From contig JBBDJG010000012.1 of the NCBI GenBank assembly GCA_040880005.1, positions 62,001 through 126,000 on the forward strand: a DNA stretch of 64,000 bases, given 5' to 3'. The DNA is from JBBDJG01 sp040880005 (GTDB taxonomy: Bacteria; Actinomycetota; Thermoleophilia; Solirubrobacterales; JBBDJG01). The notes beneath the pieces are model-generated. The model searched no databases. It was not told where the DNA came from and was given only the letters and a program-made list of their open reading frames with translations. A program made the translations under genes and the position numbers. Positions 24,527 through 34,164 of the stretch are shown one piece after another; position 1 is the first letter of the stretch; each line of letters begins with the position of its first letter.

Positions 24527-25804
24527 TCAGACCAGCAGGCGCTCCAGCTCACGCTGCATCGCGAGCGTGACGGGACCGTGGAGGACCTGCGAGTCGTCGA
24601 GTCGCGCCGCGATCGCCTCGAGGAAGCCACCCACCAGCAGACGCTCGGCGTCGGAGCGGTCGAGGCCGCGGCTGCGCAGGTAGAAGAGCTGCTCTTCGTC
24701 GATCTTCGAGATCGTTGCCGCGTGCGTGCAGCGGACGTCGTCGGCCTCGATCTCGAGGCCCGGAATTGCGTCGGCGTGCGCGCCTTCGGTCAGGAGCAGG
24801 TTGCGGTTCTCCTGAAACGCGTCGGTGCGCTGTGCGGGCGGATCGACCTTGATCATTCCGCTCCAAACCGCGGTTGCGCGATCGCGCAGGATCCCTCTAA
24901 AGGCGAGGTCCGAAGTCGTGTCCGGCGCGAAATGCTCCTGCGTCGTCTCGTAGTCGAGGTGCTGGCGATCGCGCGCGGCGTAAGCGCCGGTCACTCGCGC
25001 GTGCGATCCGCGGCCGCGCAGGTCGGTCTCCATGCGCAGCTTGCCCTGACCGGATCCGAGCCCGAGCCCGATCCAGTGAAGGGTGGCATCCTGCGCGACC
25101 TGGGCCCGCTGGCTACCGAGGATCCACGTCTGCTGGGAGAGGTCTTGAACGCACAGGTAGCTGACTTTTGCGCCCTCGCCGACCACGATCTCGGTGACCG
25201 GATTGAAGTACGCGTCGAGCTGGGCATCGCTGGACATGTACTGCTCGACCACCGTGACCTCCGCGCCCGGCTCGACGACGATCAACGTGCGCCACGACAT
25301 CGCGCTCGAAGGCTCCGACTGGATCGTCGTGACAGTGATCGGATGCGCGACCTGCGTGTCGCGGGCCACGTGGACGAACGCGCCTGCTTCGAAGGAGGCC
25401 AGATTCTGCGCCGTGAACTTGTCGCGGTCGGAGACGAGGCTGCCCAGGTGCCGCTCGACGATCTCGCCATGAGAATGGGCGGCTTCGGCCAGCGTCGAGA
25501 GTGTCACGCCCTGATCGTCGGAGCCGGCGATTTGTCGCAAGGCTGCGTCGACGGCCAGCATCGCGGCCCCCTCATCGGTGCTGATCACGGCCTCGCGCGC
25601 CGGGACGGTGGAGAGGTCTCCCTCGCCTGCGGGTTCATACGCGTCGAGGTCGAGTTCGCTGAGGTCCGTGAACTCCCAGCCCCGGTCCTTCTGAACCGGC
25701 AACGACTGCTCGTCGAAGCGCCGGCCGGCTTGCTCGCGCAACTCGGCCAGCCAGCCGGGATCGGCGCGGGTCTCGGTCGTCGTGCCGCCAGGCGCGCTAG
25801 CCAA
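24527..25804 (-). CDS. sufD: Fe-S cluster assembly protein SufD
   Basis: 425 residues from a TTG at 25804 that overlaps the sufB stop by 8 bases (TTGGCTAG). SufD pairs with SufB in the SufBC2D scaffold. The C-terminal beta-helix core is recognisable (GLEIEADDVRCTHAATISKIDEEQLFYLRSRGL, which contains the conserved His of SufD), followed by GGFLEAIAARL. The N-terminal helical part (WLAELREQAGRRFDEQSLP, WEFTDLSELD) is typical. Loss or gain of single residues is not evident. Confidence 0.95.
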   Translation of the reverse strand: MASAPGGTTTETRADPGWLAELREQAGRRFDEQSLPVQKDRGWEFTDLSELDLDAYEPAGEGDLSTVPAREAVISTDEGAAMLAVDAALRQIAGSDDQGVTLSTLAEAAHSHGEIVERHLGSLVSDRDKFTAQNLASFEAGAFVHVARDTQVAHPITVTTIQSEPSSAMSWRTLIVVEPGAEVTVVEQYMSSDAQLDAYFNPVTEIVVGEGAKVSYLCVQDLSQQTWILGSQRAQVAQDATLHWIGLGLGSGQGKLRMETDLRGRGSHARVTGAYAARDRQHLDYETTQEHFAPDTTSDLAFRGILRDRATAVWSGMIKVDPPAQRTDAFQENRNLLLTEGAHADAIPGLEIEADDVRCTHAATISKIDEEQLFYLRSRGLDRSDAERLLVGGFLEAIAARLDDSQVLHGPVTLAMQRELERLLV

Positions 25805-27230
25805 TCGAGCCTTCCATCTGAAGCTCGATCAGCCGGTTCATCTCGACCGCGTACTCCATCGGCAGCTCGCGCGTGAACGGCTCGATGAATCCACCGACGA
25901 TCATGCCCGAGGCCTCCTCCTCGGAAAGGCCGCGGCTCATCAGGTAGAAGAGCTGCTCCTCGCCGATCTTGGAGACCGTCGCCTCGTGCCCGACGTCGAC
26001 ATCGTCCTCGCCGATGCGAATCGTCGGATAGGTATCCGAGCGCGATTGCTCGTCGAGCAGCAGCGCATCGCAGACGACCTTCGACTTGGCCCCCTTTGCT
26101 CCGGGTGCGATCTCGAGCAGGCCGCGGTAGCTGGCGCGTCCACCGCCCTTCGAGATCGACTTCGAGGTGATCGTCGAGGTCGTCTTGGGCGCGACGTGCA
26201 CGGCCTTGCCGCCGGCGTCCTGGTGCTGATGCTGGCTTGCGAATGCGACCGAGAGGATCTCGGCATGCGCGCCTTCGCCCATCAGGTACACGGACGGGTA
26301 CTTGCATGTGAGCTTCGATCCTAAGTTGCAATCGATCCATTCCATCGTCGCGCCCTTCTGCGCGATCGCGCGCTTGGTGACGAGGTTGTAGACGTTGTGC
26401 GACCAGTTCTGGATCGTCGTGTAGCGCACGCGCGAGCCGGGCTTGCAGATGATCTCGACGACCGCCGAGTGCAGCGAGTCGGTCGTGTAGGTGGGCGCAG
26501 TACAACCTTCTATGTAGTGAACGAATGAGCCCTCGTCGGCGATGATCAGCGTGCGCTCGAACTGGCCCATGTTCTCGGTGTTGATGCGGAAGTAGGCCTG
26601 AAGCGGCATCTCGACGTGCACGCCCGGCGGCACGTAGACGAATGAGCCGCCCGACCACACCGCCGAGTTGAGCGCGGCTAGCTTGTTGTCGTTGGGTGGG
26701 ATCACCGTGGCCCAGTGCTCGCGAACGACGTCCTCGTGCTCGCGCAGTGCCGTGTCCATGTCCATGAAGATCACGCCCTGCTTCTCGAGGTCCTCGCGCA
26801 CCTGGTGGTAGACGACCTCTGATTCATACTGCGCGCCCACTCCGGCCAGATACTTTCTCTCCGCCTCGGGAATGCCGAGCCGATCGAAGGTGTTCTTGAT
26901 GTCGTCGGGGACCTCGTCCCAGGTGCGGCCCTGCTTCTCCGAGGCACGCACGAAGTAGTGGATGTTCTGGAAGTCGATGTTGTCCATGGCACCGTCGGCC
27001 CACTTGGGCATGCGGTGCTGGCCGAAGTGCTCGAGCGCCTTGAGGCGGAAGTCACGCATCCACTGCGGCTCGTTCTTGTGCTCGGAGATTCCCTCGACGA
27101 CCTCGCGGCTGAGGCCCTTGTCGGCCTTGAAGGCGTAGTTCTCGGGATCGTGGAAGCCGAACTCGTAGCCGTCCTTGATGCCAGTCAGGTCGTCGGGCTT
27201 GGCGACTTTGGATTCGGGCGTGGCCATCAT
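25797..27230 (-). CDS. sufB: Fe-S cluster assembly protein SufB
   Basis: 477 residues, the usual length. SufB is the scaffold subunit on which the Fe-S cluster is built. Family phrases are intact: YEFGFHDPENYAFKADKGLS, FVYVPPGVHVEMPLQAYFRI, RTLIIADEGSFVHYIEGC, and DVGHEATVSKIGEEQLFYLMSRG with the cluster-region residues. The start ATG overlaps the stop of the upstream Rieske gene (ATGA). The second ATG at 27227 is an alternative. Confidence 0.97.
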   Translation of the reverse strand: MMATPESKVAKPDDLTGIKDGYEFGFHDPENYAFKADKGLSREVVEGISEHKNEPQWMRDFRLKALEHFGQHRMPKWADGAMDNIDFQNIHYFVRASEKQGRTWDEVPDDIKNTFDRLGIPEAERKYLAGVGAQYESEVVYHQVREDLEKQGVIFMDMDTALREHEDVVREHWATVIPPNDNKLAALNSAVWSGGSFVYVPPGVHVEMPLQAYFRINTENMGQFERTLIIADEGSFVHYIEGCTAPTYTTDSLHSAVVEIICKPGSRVRYTTIQNWSHNVYNLVTKRAIAQKGATMEWIDCNLGSKLTCKYPSVYLMGEGAHAEILSVAFASQHQHQDAGGKAVHVAPKTTSTITSKSISKGGGRASYRGLLEIAPGAKGAKSKVVCDALLLDEQSRSDTYPTIRIGEDDVDVGHEATVSKIGEEQLFYLMSRGLSEEEASGMIVGGFIEPFTRELPMEYAVEMNRLIELQMEGSIG

Positions 27231-27559
27231 GAAACCTCCAGCTTGATTGTCCCGTCCTCGATGCGGACGGGGAAAGTCTCAACGGGTAGGTAGGCGGGCA
27301 GCGACTTGGGCCGCCCGTTCGTCAGATCGAACAGTGAGCCGTGCCGCGGACACTCAACGGTGCAGTTGTCGGCGTCGAATGGTCCTTCGGCCAGCGGCCC
27401 GTCGTCGTGCGAGCAGCGGTCTTCGATCGCGTACAGCTTGCCGCTGGCGTTGAACACGCCGAGCTTGCGCCCGTCTTCAAGCCCGACGATGCGCATCGCA
27501 CCCGGCTCCAGGTCGGCGGCGGGACAGACTTCGATGGTGGTTGTCGCGGTTTCGGCCAT
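27227..27559 (-). CDS. Rieske [2Fe-2S] ferredoxin-like protein of the suf cluster
   Basis: 110 residues. The Rieske motifs are CSH (in EDRCSHDDGPLAEG) and CPRHG (in VECPRHGSLFDLTNG), which bind one [2Fe-2S] cluster through two Cys and two His. Small soluble Rieske proteins of this kind (non-haem dioxygenase ferredoxin type) occur in actinobacterial suf operons and may supply electrons or receive clusters. The start at 27559 is chosen by homology of the N-terminal strand; no strong ribosome binding site is present. Between sufU and this gene lie a TACAAT box and an inverted repeat, so it may head its own transcript. Confidence 0.9.
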   Translation of the reverse strand: MAETATTTIEVCPAADLEPGAMRIVGLEDGRKLGVFNASGKLYAIEDRCSHDDGPLAEGPFDADNCTVECPRHGSLFDLTNGRPKSLPAYLPVETFPVRIEDGTIKLEVS

Positions 27560-27579
27560 TAGTGCAGTTTCATGCTTAT

Positions 27580-27611
27580 TCCCGACTTCCATACTCGGGA
27601 TTACCATTGTA
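27580..27611 (-). promoter_or_regulatory. Internal promoter element and palindrome, TCCCGA-N9-TCGGGA
   Basis: On the minus strand a TACAAT -10-like box (27611-27606) is followed by an inverted repeat with perfect 6-base arms (27580-27585 and 27595-27600). It sits where a repressor would cover the start of a Rieske-sufB-sufD transcript. No good -35 is visible. Confidence 0.45.
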
Positions 27612-27624
27612 GCGCCGACGGCGC

Positions 27625-28065
27625 CTAGATTTCGCTGCGCGCCTTCGCCGCCTCCTCGGGAGTGAGGTCCTCGCCCTCCTCTGCGCCCCCTGGCCATTCG
27701 CGCGTGCCAAGCAGCGCTCCCTGGACCACTTTCAGCGACAGCAGCCCGCACTTGAGCCGAGTGGGGGACAGCTCGATGCCGATCTGCTCGGTCAGCCAGT
27801 TGCGATCGAGCTCGGCGATCTCGGGCACGGTCATGCCCTTCAGCTCATCCGAGATGATCGAGGCCGTCGCCTGAGAGATCGCGCAGCCGCTGCCGTGGAA
27901 GCGAACATCGGAAACACGATCTCCGTCGAGCGCCACGTGCACTCCCATCTCATCGCCGCAGAGGGGGTTGCGATCATGGAACTCAGCATCGTGTGGCTCG
28001 AGTTCGCCGAAGTTGCGGGGGTGCTTGTAGTGGTCGATTATGTATTCGCGGTAGAGGGGATCCAT
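27625..28065 (-). CDS. sufU: SufU Fe-S/sulfur-transfer protein
   Basis: 146 residues. SufU accepts sulfur from SufS and is zinc-bound. The three cysteines are in NPLCGDEM, GSGCAISQA and RLKCGLLSL, with the Asp of NPLCGD as fourth ligand, as in Bacillus SufU. The Gly/Glu-rich C-terminal tail (GGAEEGEDLTPEEAAKAR) is not conserved in the family. It follows sufS by 10 bases in the same operon. Confidence 0.95.
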   Translation of the reverse strand: MDPLYREYIIDHYKHPRNFGELEPHDAEFHDRNPLCGDEMGVHVALDGDRVSDVRFHGSGCAISQATASIISDELKGMTVPEIAELDRNWLTEQIGIELSPTRLKCGLLSLKVVQGALLGTREWPGGAEEGEDLTPEEAAKARSEI

Positions 28066-28075
28066 CGTCAGGGCC

Positions 28076-29335
28076 TCAAATCCCGAATACCGACTTCGTC
28101 TTCTCGAGCGCCTCGACGAGCCGATCGACGTCGTCGCGCGTGTTGTAAACGGAGAACGATGCGCGCGCCGTCGCTGCCACGCCGAGTCTGCGCATCAGCG
28201 GCTGCGCGCAGTGATGACCGGCGCGGATGCAGACCGCCTCACGGTTGCAGATTTCCGAGATGTCGTGTGGATGCACGCCGGCGATCTCGAAGCTGACCAG
28301 GCTGCCGCGCTCGTCGGCGGAGCGTGGGCCGTGGACCTTCAACTTGGGAACGTCCGCGAGCCGGTCGAGCGCGTAAGCGGTCAGGTCACGCTCGTGAGAG
28401 CGAACGCCGCGCATCCCGAGGGCGGAGAGGTAGTCGACCGCGGCGCCCAATCCTGCCGCCTCCGCGATCGCCGGCGTACCTGCTTCGAACCTCGCCGGCG
28501 GTGGCGCCCAGGTCGAGTATTCGGACTCCACCTTGTCGATCATCGAGCCGCCGGTCATGAATGGCGGCATCGATTCGAGCAGCTCGAGTCGCGCCCAGAG
28601 AACGCCGATGCCGGTAGGCCCGAGCATCTTGTGGCCGGTGAACGCATAGAAGTCGGCTTCCGTTGTAACTACCTCGAGCGGGATCTGTGGTGCGGCCTGA
28701 GCGCCGTCGATCAGCACCTTGGCGCCGGCTTCGTGCGCGCGGCGCGCGATCTCTGAAACAGGATTGACCGTTCCGAGCACGTTCGATATGTGGGTTACCG
28801 TGACGAGTCGCACGCGTCCGCCTGCGAGCACGGCGTCAAGTTGATCGAGGTCGAGCTTGCCCTCGCCGTCGACCGTCAGGTATGCGAGCTGCGCGCCGCG
28901 CTCCTGGCATAGCTGCTGCCACGGGACGATGTTGGAGTGGTGCTCCATTTCCGTGAGCACCACGACATCGCTGCTACCGATTTGCTCTCGCGCCCACGTA
29001 TAGCGAACGAGGTTGATCGCCTCGGTCGCGTTGCGCACGAAGACGATCTCGCTCGGGTCGGTGGCGCCGATGAAGCTGGCGACCTTGACGCGCCCGCCCT
29101 CGTAGGATTCGGTCGCTTCGGCCGCGAGTTGATGCATGCTGCGGTGGATGTTGGCGTTCGAGTTGCGGTAGTAAGAGTCGATCGCTTCGATCACGCTCGC
29201 CGGCTTCTGCGAGGTCGCGGCGTTATCGACGTACACCAGCGGCTTGCCGTTGATCTCGCGTGCGAGGATCGGGAAGTCGGCACGGATCTCGTCGACCGTG
29301 CGAGGCAGCGCGCCGCTTGCCGTCGTGGCCTCCAT
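28076..29335 (-). CDS. sufS: Cysteine desulfurase SufS
   Basis: 419 residues from the ATG at 29335, preceded by GGAGG at a 10-base spacing; a longer in-frame extension to 29380 would overlap sufC. SufS is a PLP enzyme that removes sulfur from cysteine. The PLP lysine lies in FTGHKMLGPTGIG, the His stacking on PLP in TEMEHHSNIVPW, and the persulfide Cys in RAGHHCAQPLM. It is a class II (SufS/CsdA) enzyme by the short RAGHHCAQP loop. It needs SufU as sulfur acceptor, and sufU is the next gene. Confidence 0.97.
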   Translation of the reverse strand: MEATTASGALPRTVDEIRADFPILAREINGKPLVYVDNAATSQKPASVIEAIDSYYRNSNANIHRSMHQLAAEATESYEGGRVKVASFIGATDPSEIVFVRNATEAINLVRYTWAREQIGSSDVVVLTEMEHHSNIVPWQQLCQERGAQLAYLTVDGEGKLDLDQLDAVLAGGRVRLVTVTHISNVLGTVNPVSEIARRAHEAGAKVLIDGAQAAPQIPLEVVTTEADFYAFTGHKMLGPTGIGVLWARLELLESMPPFMTGGSMIDKVESEYSTWAPPPARFEAGTPAIAEAAGLGAAVDYLSALGMRGVRSHERDLTAYALDRLADVPKLKVHGPRSADERGSLVSFEIAGVHPHDISEICNREAVCIRAGHHCAQPLMRRLGVAATARASFSVYNTRDDVDRLVEALEKTKSVFGI

Positions 29336-29340
29336 TGGTG

Positions 29341-30111
<771 letters not shown>

Positions 30112-30138
30112 TGGTCCTTTCCGGTGTGTGGCGGGTGG

Positions 30139-30651
30139 CTACGTGCCGACTGCTGTGCGACCGCTCGGTTTCGCGCCGCCTCGGTTGCGCCGTCTGGCGG
30201 GCTGTGCGTGCTGCGGCCCGTGCTCGGCGAACTCGGCCAGCTCCGCGAGTGTGGTCTGCTCGAGCGCGCGAGCGACGCCACCCTGAACGCGGGTCCAAAG
30301 CAGCTTGGTCGCGCAGTTCTCGAAGCCGTCGATCTCGTGGTTGCACAACACGCGACCGCTGCCCGGCTCGGAGAAGCACTGCATCGGAATCAGCGAGCCC
30401 TCGAGCGCCTGCACGACCTCGGCCATCGTTATCGTCGAGGGGTCGCGCGTCAGCTCGTAGCCGCCGTGGGCGCCGCGGGTGGCGTGCACCAGCTCTTGCT
30501 TCCTGAGCTTTGCGACTAGCTGCTCGAGGTAGGACAGGGGCAGGTTCTCGGCCTCGGCGACCTCGGCGAGCGGAACGGGCCCGCTTCCCCGTTTGCGCGC
30601 GAGCGCGATCATCACTCGCACTCCGTATTCGGCTCTGGTTGAAAACATCAT
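30139..30651 (-). CDS. Rrf2/IscR-like Fe-S sensing regulator
   Basis: 170 residues. Winged helix-turn-helix of the Rrf2 family (MMFSTRAEYGVRVMIALA, ... LPLSYLEQLVAKLRKQELVHATRGAHGGYEL). Three cysteines at 92, 103 and 113 stand where IscR-type regulators ligate a [2Fe-2S] cluster. The C-terminal 35 residues are a basic, disordered extension. Heading the suf operon, it most likely senses cluster supply and represses sufCSU. An IscR-like half-palindrome lies about 45 bases upstream of its start. Confidence 0.9.
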   Translation of the reverse strand: MMFSTRAEYGVRVMIALARKRGSGPVPLAEVAEAENLPLSYLEQLVAKLRKQELVHATRGAHGGYELTRDPSTITMAEVVQALEGSLIPMQCFSEPGSGRVLCNHEIDGFENCATKLLWTRVQGGVARALEQTTLAELAEFAEHGPQHAQPARRRNRGGAKPSGRTAVGT

Positions 30652-30694
30652 CGCTAAGCAACTCCTTGCCGGGCGAGCGCAGGCTCCTCTCGCA

Positions 30695-30717
30695 ATTCCT
30701 ACTTAAACAGTCAGGAT
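30695..30717. promoter_or_regulatory. Candidate IscR-type operator upstream of the Rrf2 gene
   Basis: The + strand reads ATTCCTACTTAA then ACAGTCAGGAT. The right half matches the Escherichia coli IscR type-1 consensus half (YAGTCRRS); the left half matches (ATASYYGACT) if one base is deleted. It lies about 45-65 bases ahead of the regulator's ATG, a usual place for autoregulation. Confidence 0.5.
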
Positions 30718-30742
30718 AACAGGGGGCCCGGCAAGCGCCGAG

Positions 30743-31393
30743 CTAAGAGCGCTCTTCCGCCAGTAGCAGTCCGATGTCGTGCTGCATCGCCTCCGGCGTC
30801 AGATGCTGCACCGGGAACCCGACACGCTGGCGTCCCTCGCGATCCAGCAAGACGACGTAGGCGTTGTGCTCGAGCTCTTTCGTCTGCTCCGAAAAGCCGT
30901 AGTCACGCCAGACGGGACGCAGCTCGGCTCTCGATCCGATCAGGAAATCGAGGAAGGGGCGCACGCGCCTGGTATCGAGGAACCGCCGGGCGCTCTCGGC
31001 GGTGTCGTTCGGAGGATCGACGCTGATCGCCAGTGCGACAACCTGGCGCCGCTCGGCGGTGCCGATGTCGAGTAGCGCGTCACGGATCTGCTGGGCGATC
31101 TGCGGGCAGGTGTCTTCGCAGGTCGTGTACATCGGGCTGACGATCACGACCCTGCCGCGCAGGTCCCGCGTGCGCACCAGCCTGCCGTCCTGGTCGCGCA
31201 GGGCGAAGTCGCGCGGCGCCGTAAGCGGTCGCACGGCGCCATCGAAGTCCGTGCGCGGTGCCTGTGCGTCCTCTACGATCGCGGCCGCACCCGATTCCCC
31301 GTCGCGGGAGCGATTCGCCAGCATGACCACCAGCAGCGCCGCCGCGGCGATCGAGGCGAGCGCCAGCAACGCGAGTCTCGTGCGCACGGACAT
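30743..31393 (-). CDS. SCO1/SenC family copper protein
   Basis: 216 residues. An N-terminal signal anchor (RLALLALASIAAAALLVVML) places the thioredoxin-fold domain outside. The copper/thiol motif is C92-x3-C96 (TTCEDTCPQI), with the third ligand His at 176 (ELEHNAYVVLLD). SCO1 proteins insert copper into the CuA site of cytochrome c oxidase subunit II or act as thiol reductases. No oxidase genes are in the window. It follows the suf regulator on the same strand but with 90 bases between, so it is probably separate. Confidence 0.93.
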   Translation of the reverse strand: MSVRTRLALLALASIAAAALLVVMLANRSRDGESGAAAIVEDAQAPRTDFDGAVRPLTAPRDFALRDQDGRLVRTRDLRGRVVIVSPMYTTCEDTCPQIAQQIRDALLDIGTAERRQVVALAISVDPPNDTAESARRFLDTRRVRPFLDFLIGSRAELRPVWRDYGFSEQTKELEHNAYVVLLDREGRQRVGFPVQHLTPEAMQHDIGLLLAEERS

Positions 31394-31438
31394 CGCCGAA
31401 GCGTAGTGGGGAACAGTTGGCGGAAGCTGCTCAGTCGG

Positions 31439-32074
31439 CTACGGCTCTACCAGCCCGCGCCTGATGGCGTACCGCACCAGCTCGACACGATCGCGCATGC
31501 CGAGCTTTTGCAAGACGTGGGCTCGGTGCGACTCGACCGTCTTCTCGGACAGGTGAAGGATCGCGGCGATCTCCTTGTTGGTATGGGCCTCGGCGATCAA
31601 CTTCACGACCTCCTGTTCGCGCGGCGTCAGCTCGGCGGGACGATCAGTTGCGCCGCCGCGATCGAGGAAGTCGCGGATCAGACTCTCTTGGGCTGCCGAC
31701 GTCAGAAAAGGCTCGCCGCGGTTTGCGGCGCGCACGGCGCTGACCAGGTCCTGGTCGGCCGCGTGCTTGAGCACGTAACCCGATGCTCCGGCGCGCAGCG
31801 CCTCGAACAGGTAGCGCTCGTCGTCGTGCATCGAGAGGATCAGGACTTGCGTCTCCGGCGACTGGCGCTTGATCTCGTGAGTTGCCTGAAGACCGGTCAG
31901 GCGCGGCATCGACACGTCGAGGATCGCGACCTCGGGTTTCGTGCGCACCGCCTCCTCGACGGCCTGCTGGCCGTCCTCGGCCTCCGCGACGACCTCCATG
32001 TCGTCCTGGCGGTCGATCAGCAGCTTGACGCCGGAGCGCACGATCCCATGGTCGTCCGCGATCAGGATCCTCAT
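31439..32074 (-). CDS. NarL/LiaR-type response regulator
   Basis: 211 residues. Receiver domain with phosphoacceptor D53 (VAILDVSMPRLTG), acidic D7/D8 (IADDHG) and Lys in GYVLKHAADQD. The C-terminal LuxR-type helix-turn-helix reads LTPREQEVVKLIAEAHTNKE ... LSEKTVESHRAHVLQKL. Its ATG overlaps the stop of the kinase gene (ATGA), so the two are coupled. Targets are unknown. Confidence 0.95.
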   Translation of the reverse strand: MRILIADDHGIVRSGVKLLIDRQDDMEVVAEAEDGQQAVEEAVRTKPEVAILDVSMPRLTGLQATHEIKRQSPETQVLILSMHDDERYLFEALRAGASGYVLKHAADQDLVSAVRAANRGEPFLTSAAQESLIRDFLDRGGATDRPAELTPREQEVVKLIAEAHTNKEIAAILHLSEKTVESHRAHVLQKLGMRDRVELVRYAIRRGLVEP

Positions 32075-33147
32075 GTCGGCAAGCTCCTCGGCTTCCTCAT
32101 CGGTTCTTGCATCGGCTGCGTGGGCTCGGTTCCGTCGTTCTGAAGCTCACGCTGCAATTCCGGCTTGGAATCGGTCGGCACCTCCAGCACCACCGTGGTG
32201 CCGCGACCTGGACGGGAGTCGATCGTGAGGGTGCCGCCGACCAGCAGCGCCCGTTCGCGCATGCCGGACAACCCGAGTCCCTGGCCCTGGTCCTCGTCGG
32301 CGACCGTGAAGCCGGACCCGTTGTCCGCGACCCGTAGGTGCACGCACGACTCGGAACTTCCGAGGCTGACGTCGATCTGGCCCGCGTGTGCGTGTCGCGC
32401 CGCGTTGTTCATTGCTTCCTGGGCGACGCGGTACACGACGACCTGCACCTCGGCGGGCAGCTCCTCGAGGTCGGGATCGGCCCAGAAGTCGACGCGAACA
32501 GGAATGCGACGGCCCAATTCGCGCGCGTTTGCGCGAAGCGCCGCGACCAGTCCGTGATCGTCCAGCGCCGTGGGACGGAGCTGGCGCGCCAGGTCGAGCA
32601 ACTCTTCCATGGCCTGGTTCGCTAGCTGCTTGGTCTCGCGCAACTCGGCGACCAGATCGGCGGGGGCGTTCTGGATTGCCGCCTCGATGCGAAGCAGCAG
32701 GGCCGTCAGCGCCTGGTTGACCTCGTCGTGCAGGTCGCGGGCCACGCGCTTGCGCTCCTCTTCCTGAGCGCGCAACGCGCGCTCTCCCGAGCGCAGCCGT
32801 TCGCGCTCGAGCCGGTCGAGCATGCGGTTGAAGCTGGCGGCCAGTCGCTCGAGGTCGATCGAGGAGCCGGCCAGCTTGGCGTCGAGGTCGAAACGCCGGC
32901 CCGGCTTGGACAGGTCCGCGTGCTCCATCACGTCGAGCAGGCGATCGAGCGGTTCGAATCGCCTGCGCAACAGGAACCCGTTCAGGAAGAACGTTCCCAG
33001 CCACGCTCCCGCGAGCACCGCGAACTGCCAGCGACCGCGCTGCGACGAGAGGTCGATGCCGGACGTGAGAGCGGCCACGAACAGCGCCGCCGTGACCATG
33101 AACAGGTTGACGGTCAGGATCTGAGTTATCAGGCGAGGCCGGTTCAT
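32071..33147 (-). CDS. HisKA_3-type membrane sensor histidine kinase
   Basis: 358 residues from the ATG at 33147. Two membrane helices (about 8-29 and 42-60) enclose only a short outer loop, so the signal is probably sensed in the membrane. A HAMP-like helix pair (about 61-115) leads to HisKA_3 with phospho-His 140 in RVARDLHDEVNQALTA. The ATPase domain has the N box AQEAMNNAARHA, DNGSGF and GLGLSGMRERALLVGG. The layout is like LiaS/NarX-type kinases that answer envelope stress. The C-terminal tail is Gln/Pro-rich and long. Confidence 0.93.
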   Translation of the reverse strand: MNRPRLITQILTVNLFMVTAALFVAALTSGIDLSSQRGRWQFAVLAGAWLGTFFLNGFLLRRRFEPLDRLLDVMEHADLSKPGRRFDLDAKLAGSSIDLERLAASFNRMLDRLERERLRSGERALRAQEEERKRVARDLHDEVNQALTALLLRIEAAIQNAPADLVAELRETKQLANQAMEELLDLARQLRPTALDDHGLVAALRANARELGRRIPVRVDFWADPDLEELPAEVQVVVYRVAQEAMNNAARHAHAGQIDVSLGSSESCVHLRVADNGSGFTVADEDQGQGLGLSGMRERALLVGGTLTIDSRPGRGTTVVLEVPTDSKPELQRELQNDGTEPTQPMQEPMRKPRSLPT

Positions 33148-33177
33148 CGAGCGGATGCACCTGTCAAGATGTGGACG

Positions 33178-34056
33178 ATGGAAAGCATGTCTGGGGTCAC
33201 ATCGGAAGTCCGCAAAACCAACTGGCGCGCGGGAGTTCGCACCACGGCTCTGCTCGCCGGCCTTACGGGCCTGCTGGTCTTTATCGGCCAGCTGATCGGC
33301 GGCCCGCAGACCGCGTTGCTGTTCCTGGGCATCGGTCTGGTCCTGAATATGGGCACTTACTGGTTTTCGGACAGGATCGCGCTCTCCATGAGCCGGGCGA
33401 AGCCGCTGGACGAGCAGCAGGCCCCCCGCCTGCATCAGACGGTGCGCGAGCTGTGCCTGTCGGCCAATCTGCCGATGCCGCGGCTGTACGTGGTTCCGCA
33501 GGCCCAGCCGAACGCTTTCGCCTGTGGCCGCAGCCCCAAGCACGCGGCGGTCGCGGTCACCGAGGGGATCACCCAGCTGCTGGGCGAGACCGAGCTGCGC
33601 GGCGTGCTGGCTCACGAGCTGGCCCACATCCGCAACCGCGACACGCTCACCCAGGCGATTGCCGCCACGATCGGCGGTGCGATCACCTGGATCGCGTACA
33701 TGCTGCTGTGGTTCTCCGACGACGAGAGCCCGCTCGGGCTGGTGGGCCAGTTGGGCATGGTCCTGCTGGCGCCGCTCGCAGCGATGCTGATCCAGCTTGG
33801 AATCTCGCGCCAGCGCGAGTACGCGGCCGATGCGACCGGGGCGGCGATCGCGGGCAGTCCAAGCGGGCTGGCCGATGCGCTCGAGCGCCTCGAGGCCTGC
33901 GCGGCCGCCGTGCCGATGCAGGTCAATCCCAGCTCGGAGCCTCTCTACATAGTCAAGCCGCTGCGCGGCGGCGCGATCGCCTCGCTGTTCTCCACGCATC
34001 CGCCGATGGCGGAGCGCGTCCGGCGCCTGCGGGCGATGGCGGTCTCGGCGACATAG
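33178..34056 (+). CDS. htpX: HtpX-like M48 membrane metalloprotease
   Basis: 292 residues. HtpX degrades misfolded membrane proteins. Two N-terminal membrane segments (GLTGLLVFIGQLI, ALLFLGIGLVLNMGTYWF) precede the cytosolic zinc domain, with HELAH in VLAHELAHIRNRDTLTQ and the third zinc ligand Glu in RQREYAADATGA; two further hydrophobic segments lie between them. ATGs at 33169 and 33187 are equally possible starts. It is divergent from the sensor kinase gene, so the pair may share a stress promoter region. Confidence 0.93.
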   Translation: MESMSGVTSEVRKTNWRAGVRTTALLAGLTGLLVFIGQLIGGPQTALLFLGIGLVLNMGTYWFSDRIALSMSRAKPLDEQQAPRLHQTVRELCLSANLPMPRLYVVPQAQPNAFACGRSPKHAAVAVTEGITQLLGETELRGVLAHELAHIRNRDTLTQAIAATIGGAITWIAYMLLWFSDDESPLGLVGQLGMVLLAPLAAMLIQLGISRQREYAADATGAAIAGSPSGLADALERLEACAAAVPMQVNPSSEPLYIVKPLRGGAIASLFSTHPPMAERVRRLRAMAVSAT

Positions 34057-34164
34057 GGCCCAGTCCTGCCCGCCGGTGGCTGGATCTGGCCCCGGGTGCT
34101 ATATTTTGTAAAGTCGGATCGGAATTAAGGTCTTTTGACTCTGATCCCGAAAAGAGGCTTACAG

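Noticed and set aside
27103..27293. Possible short plus-strand gene opposite the Rieske and sufB starts
   Set aside because: Antisense to two well-supported genes and without a ribosome binding site.
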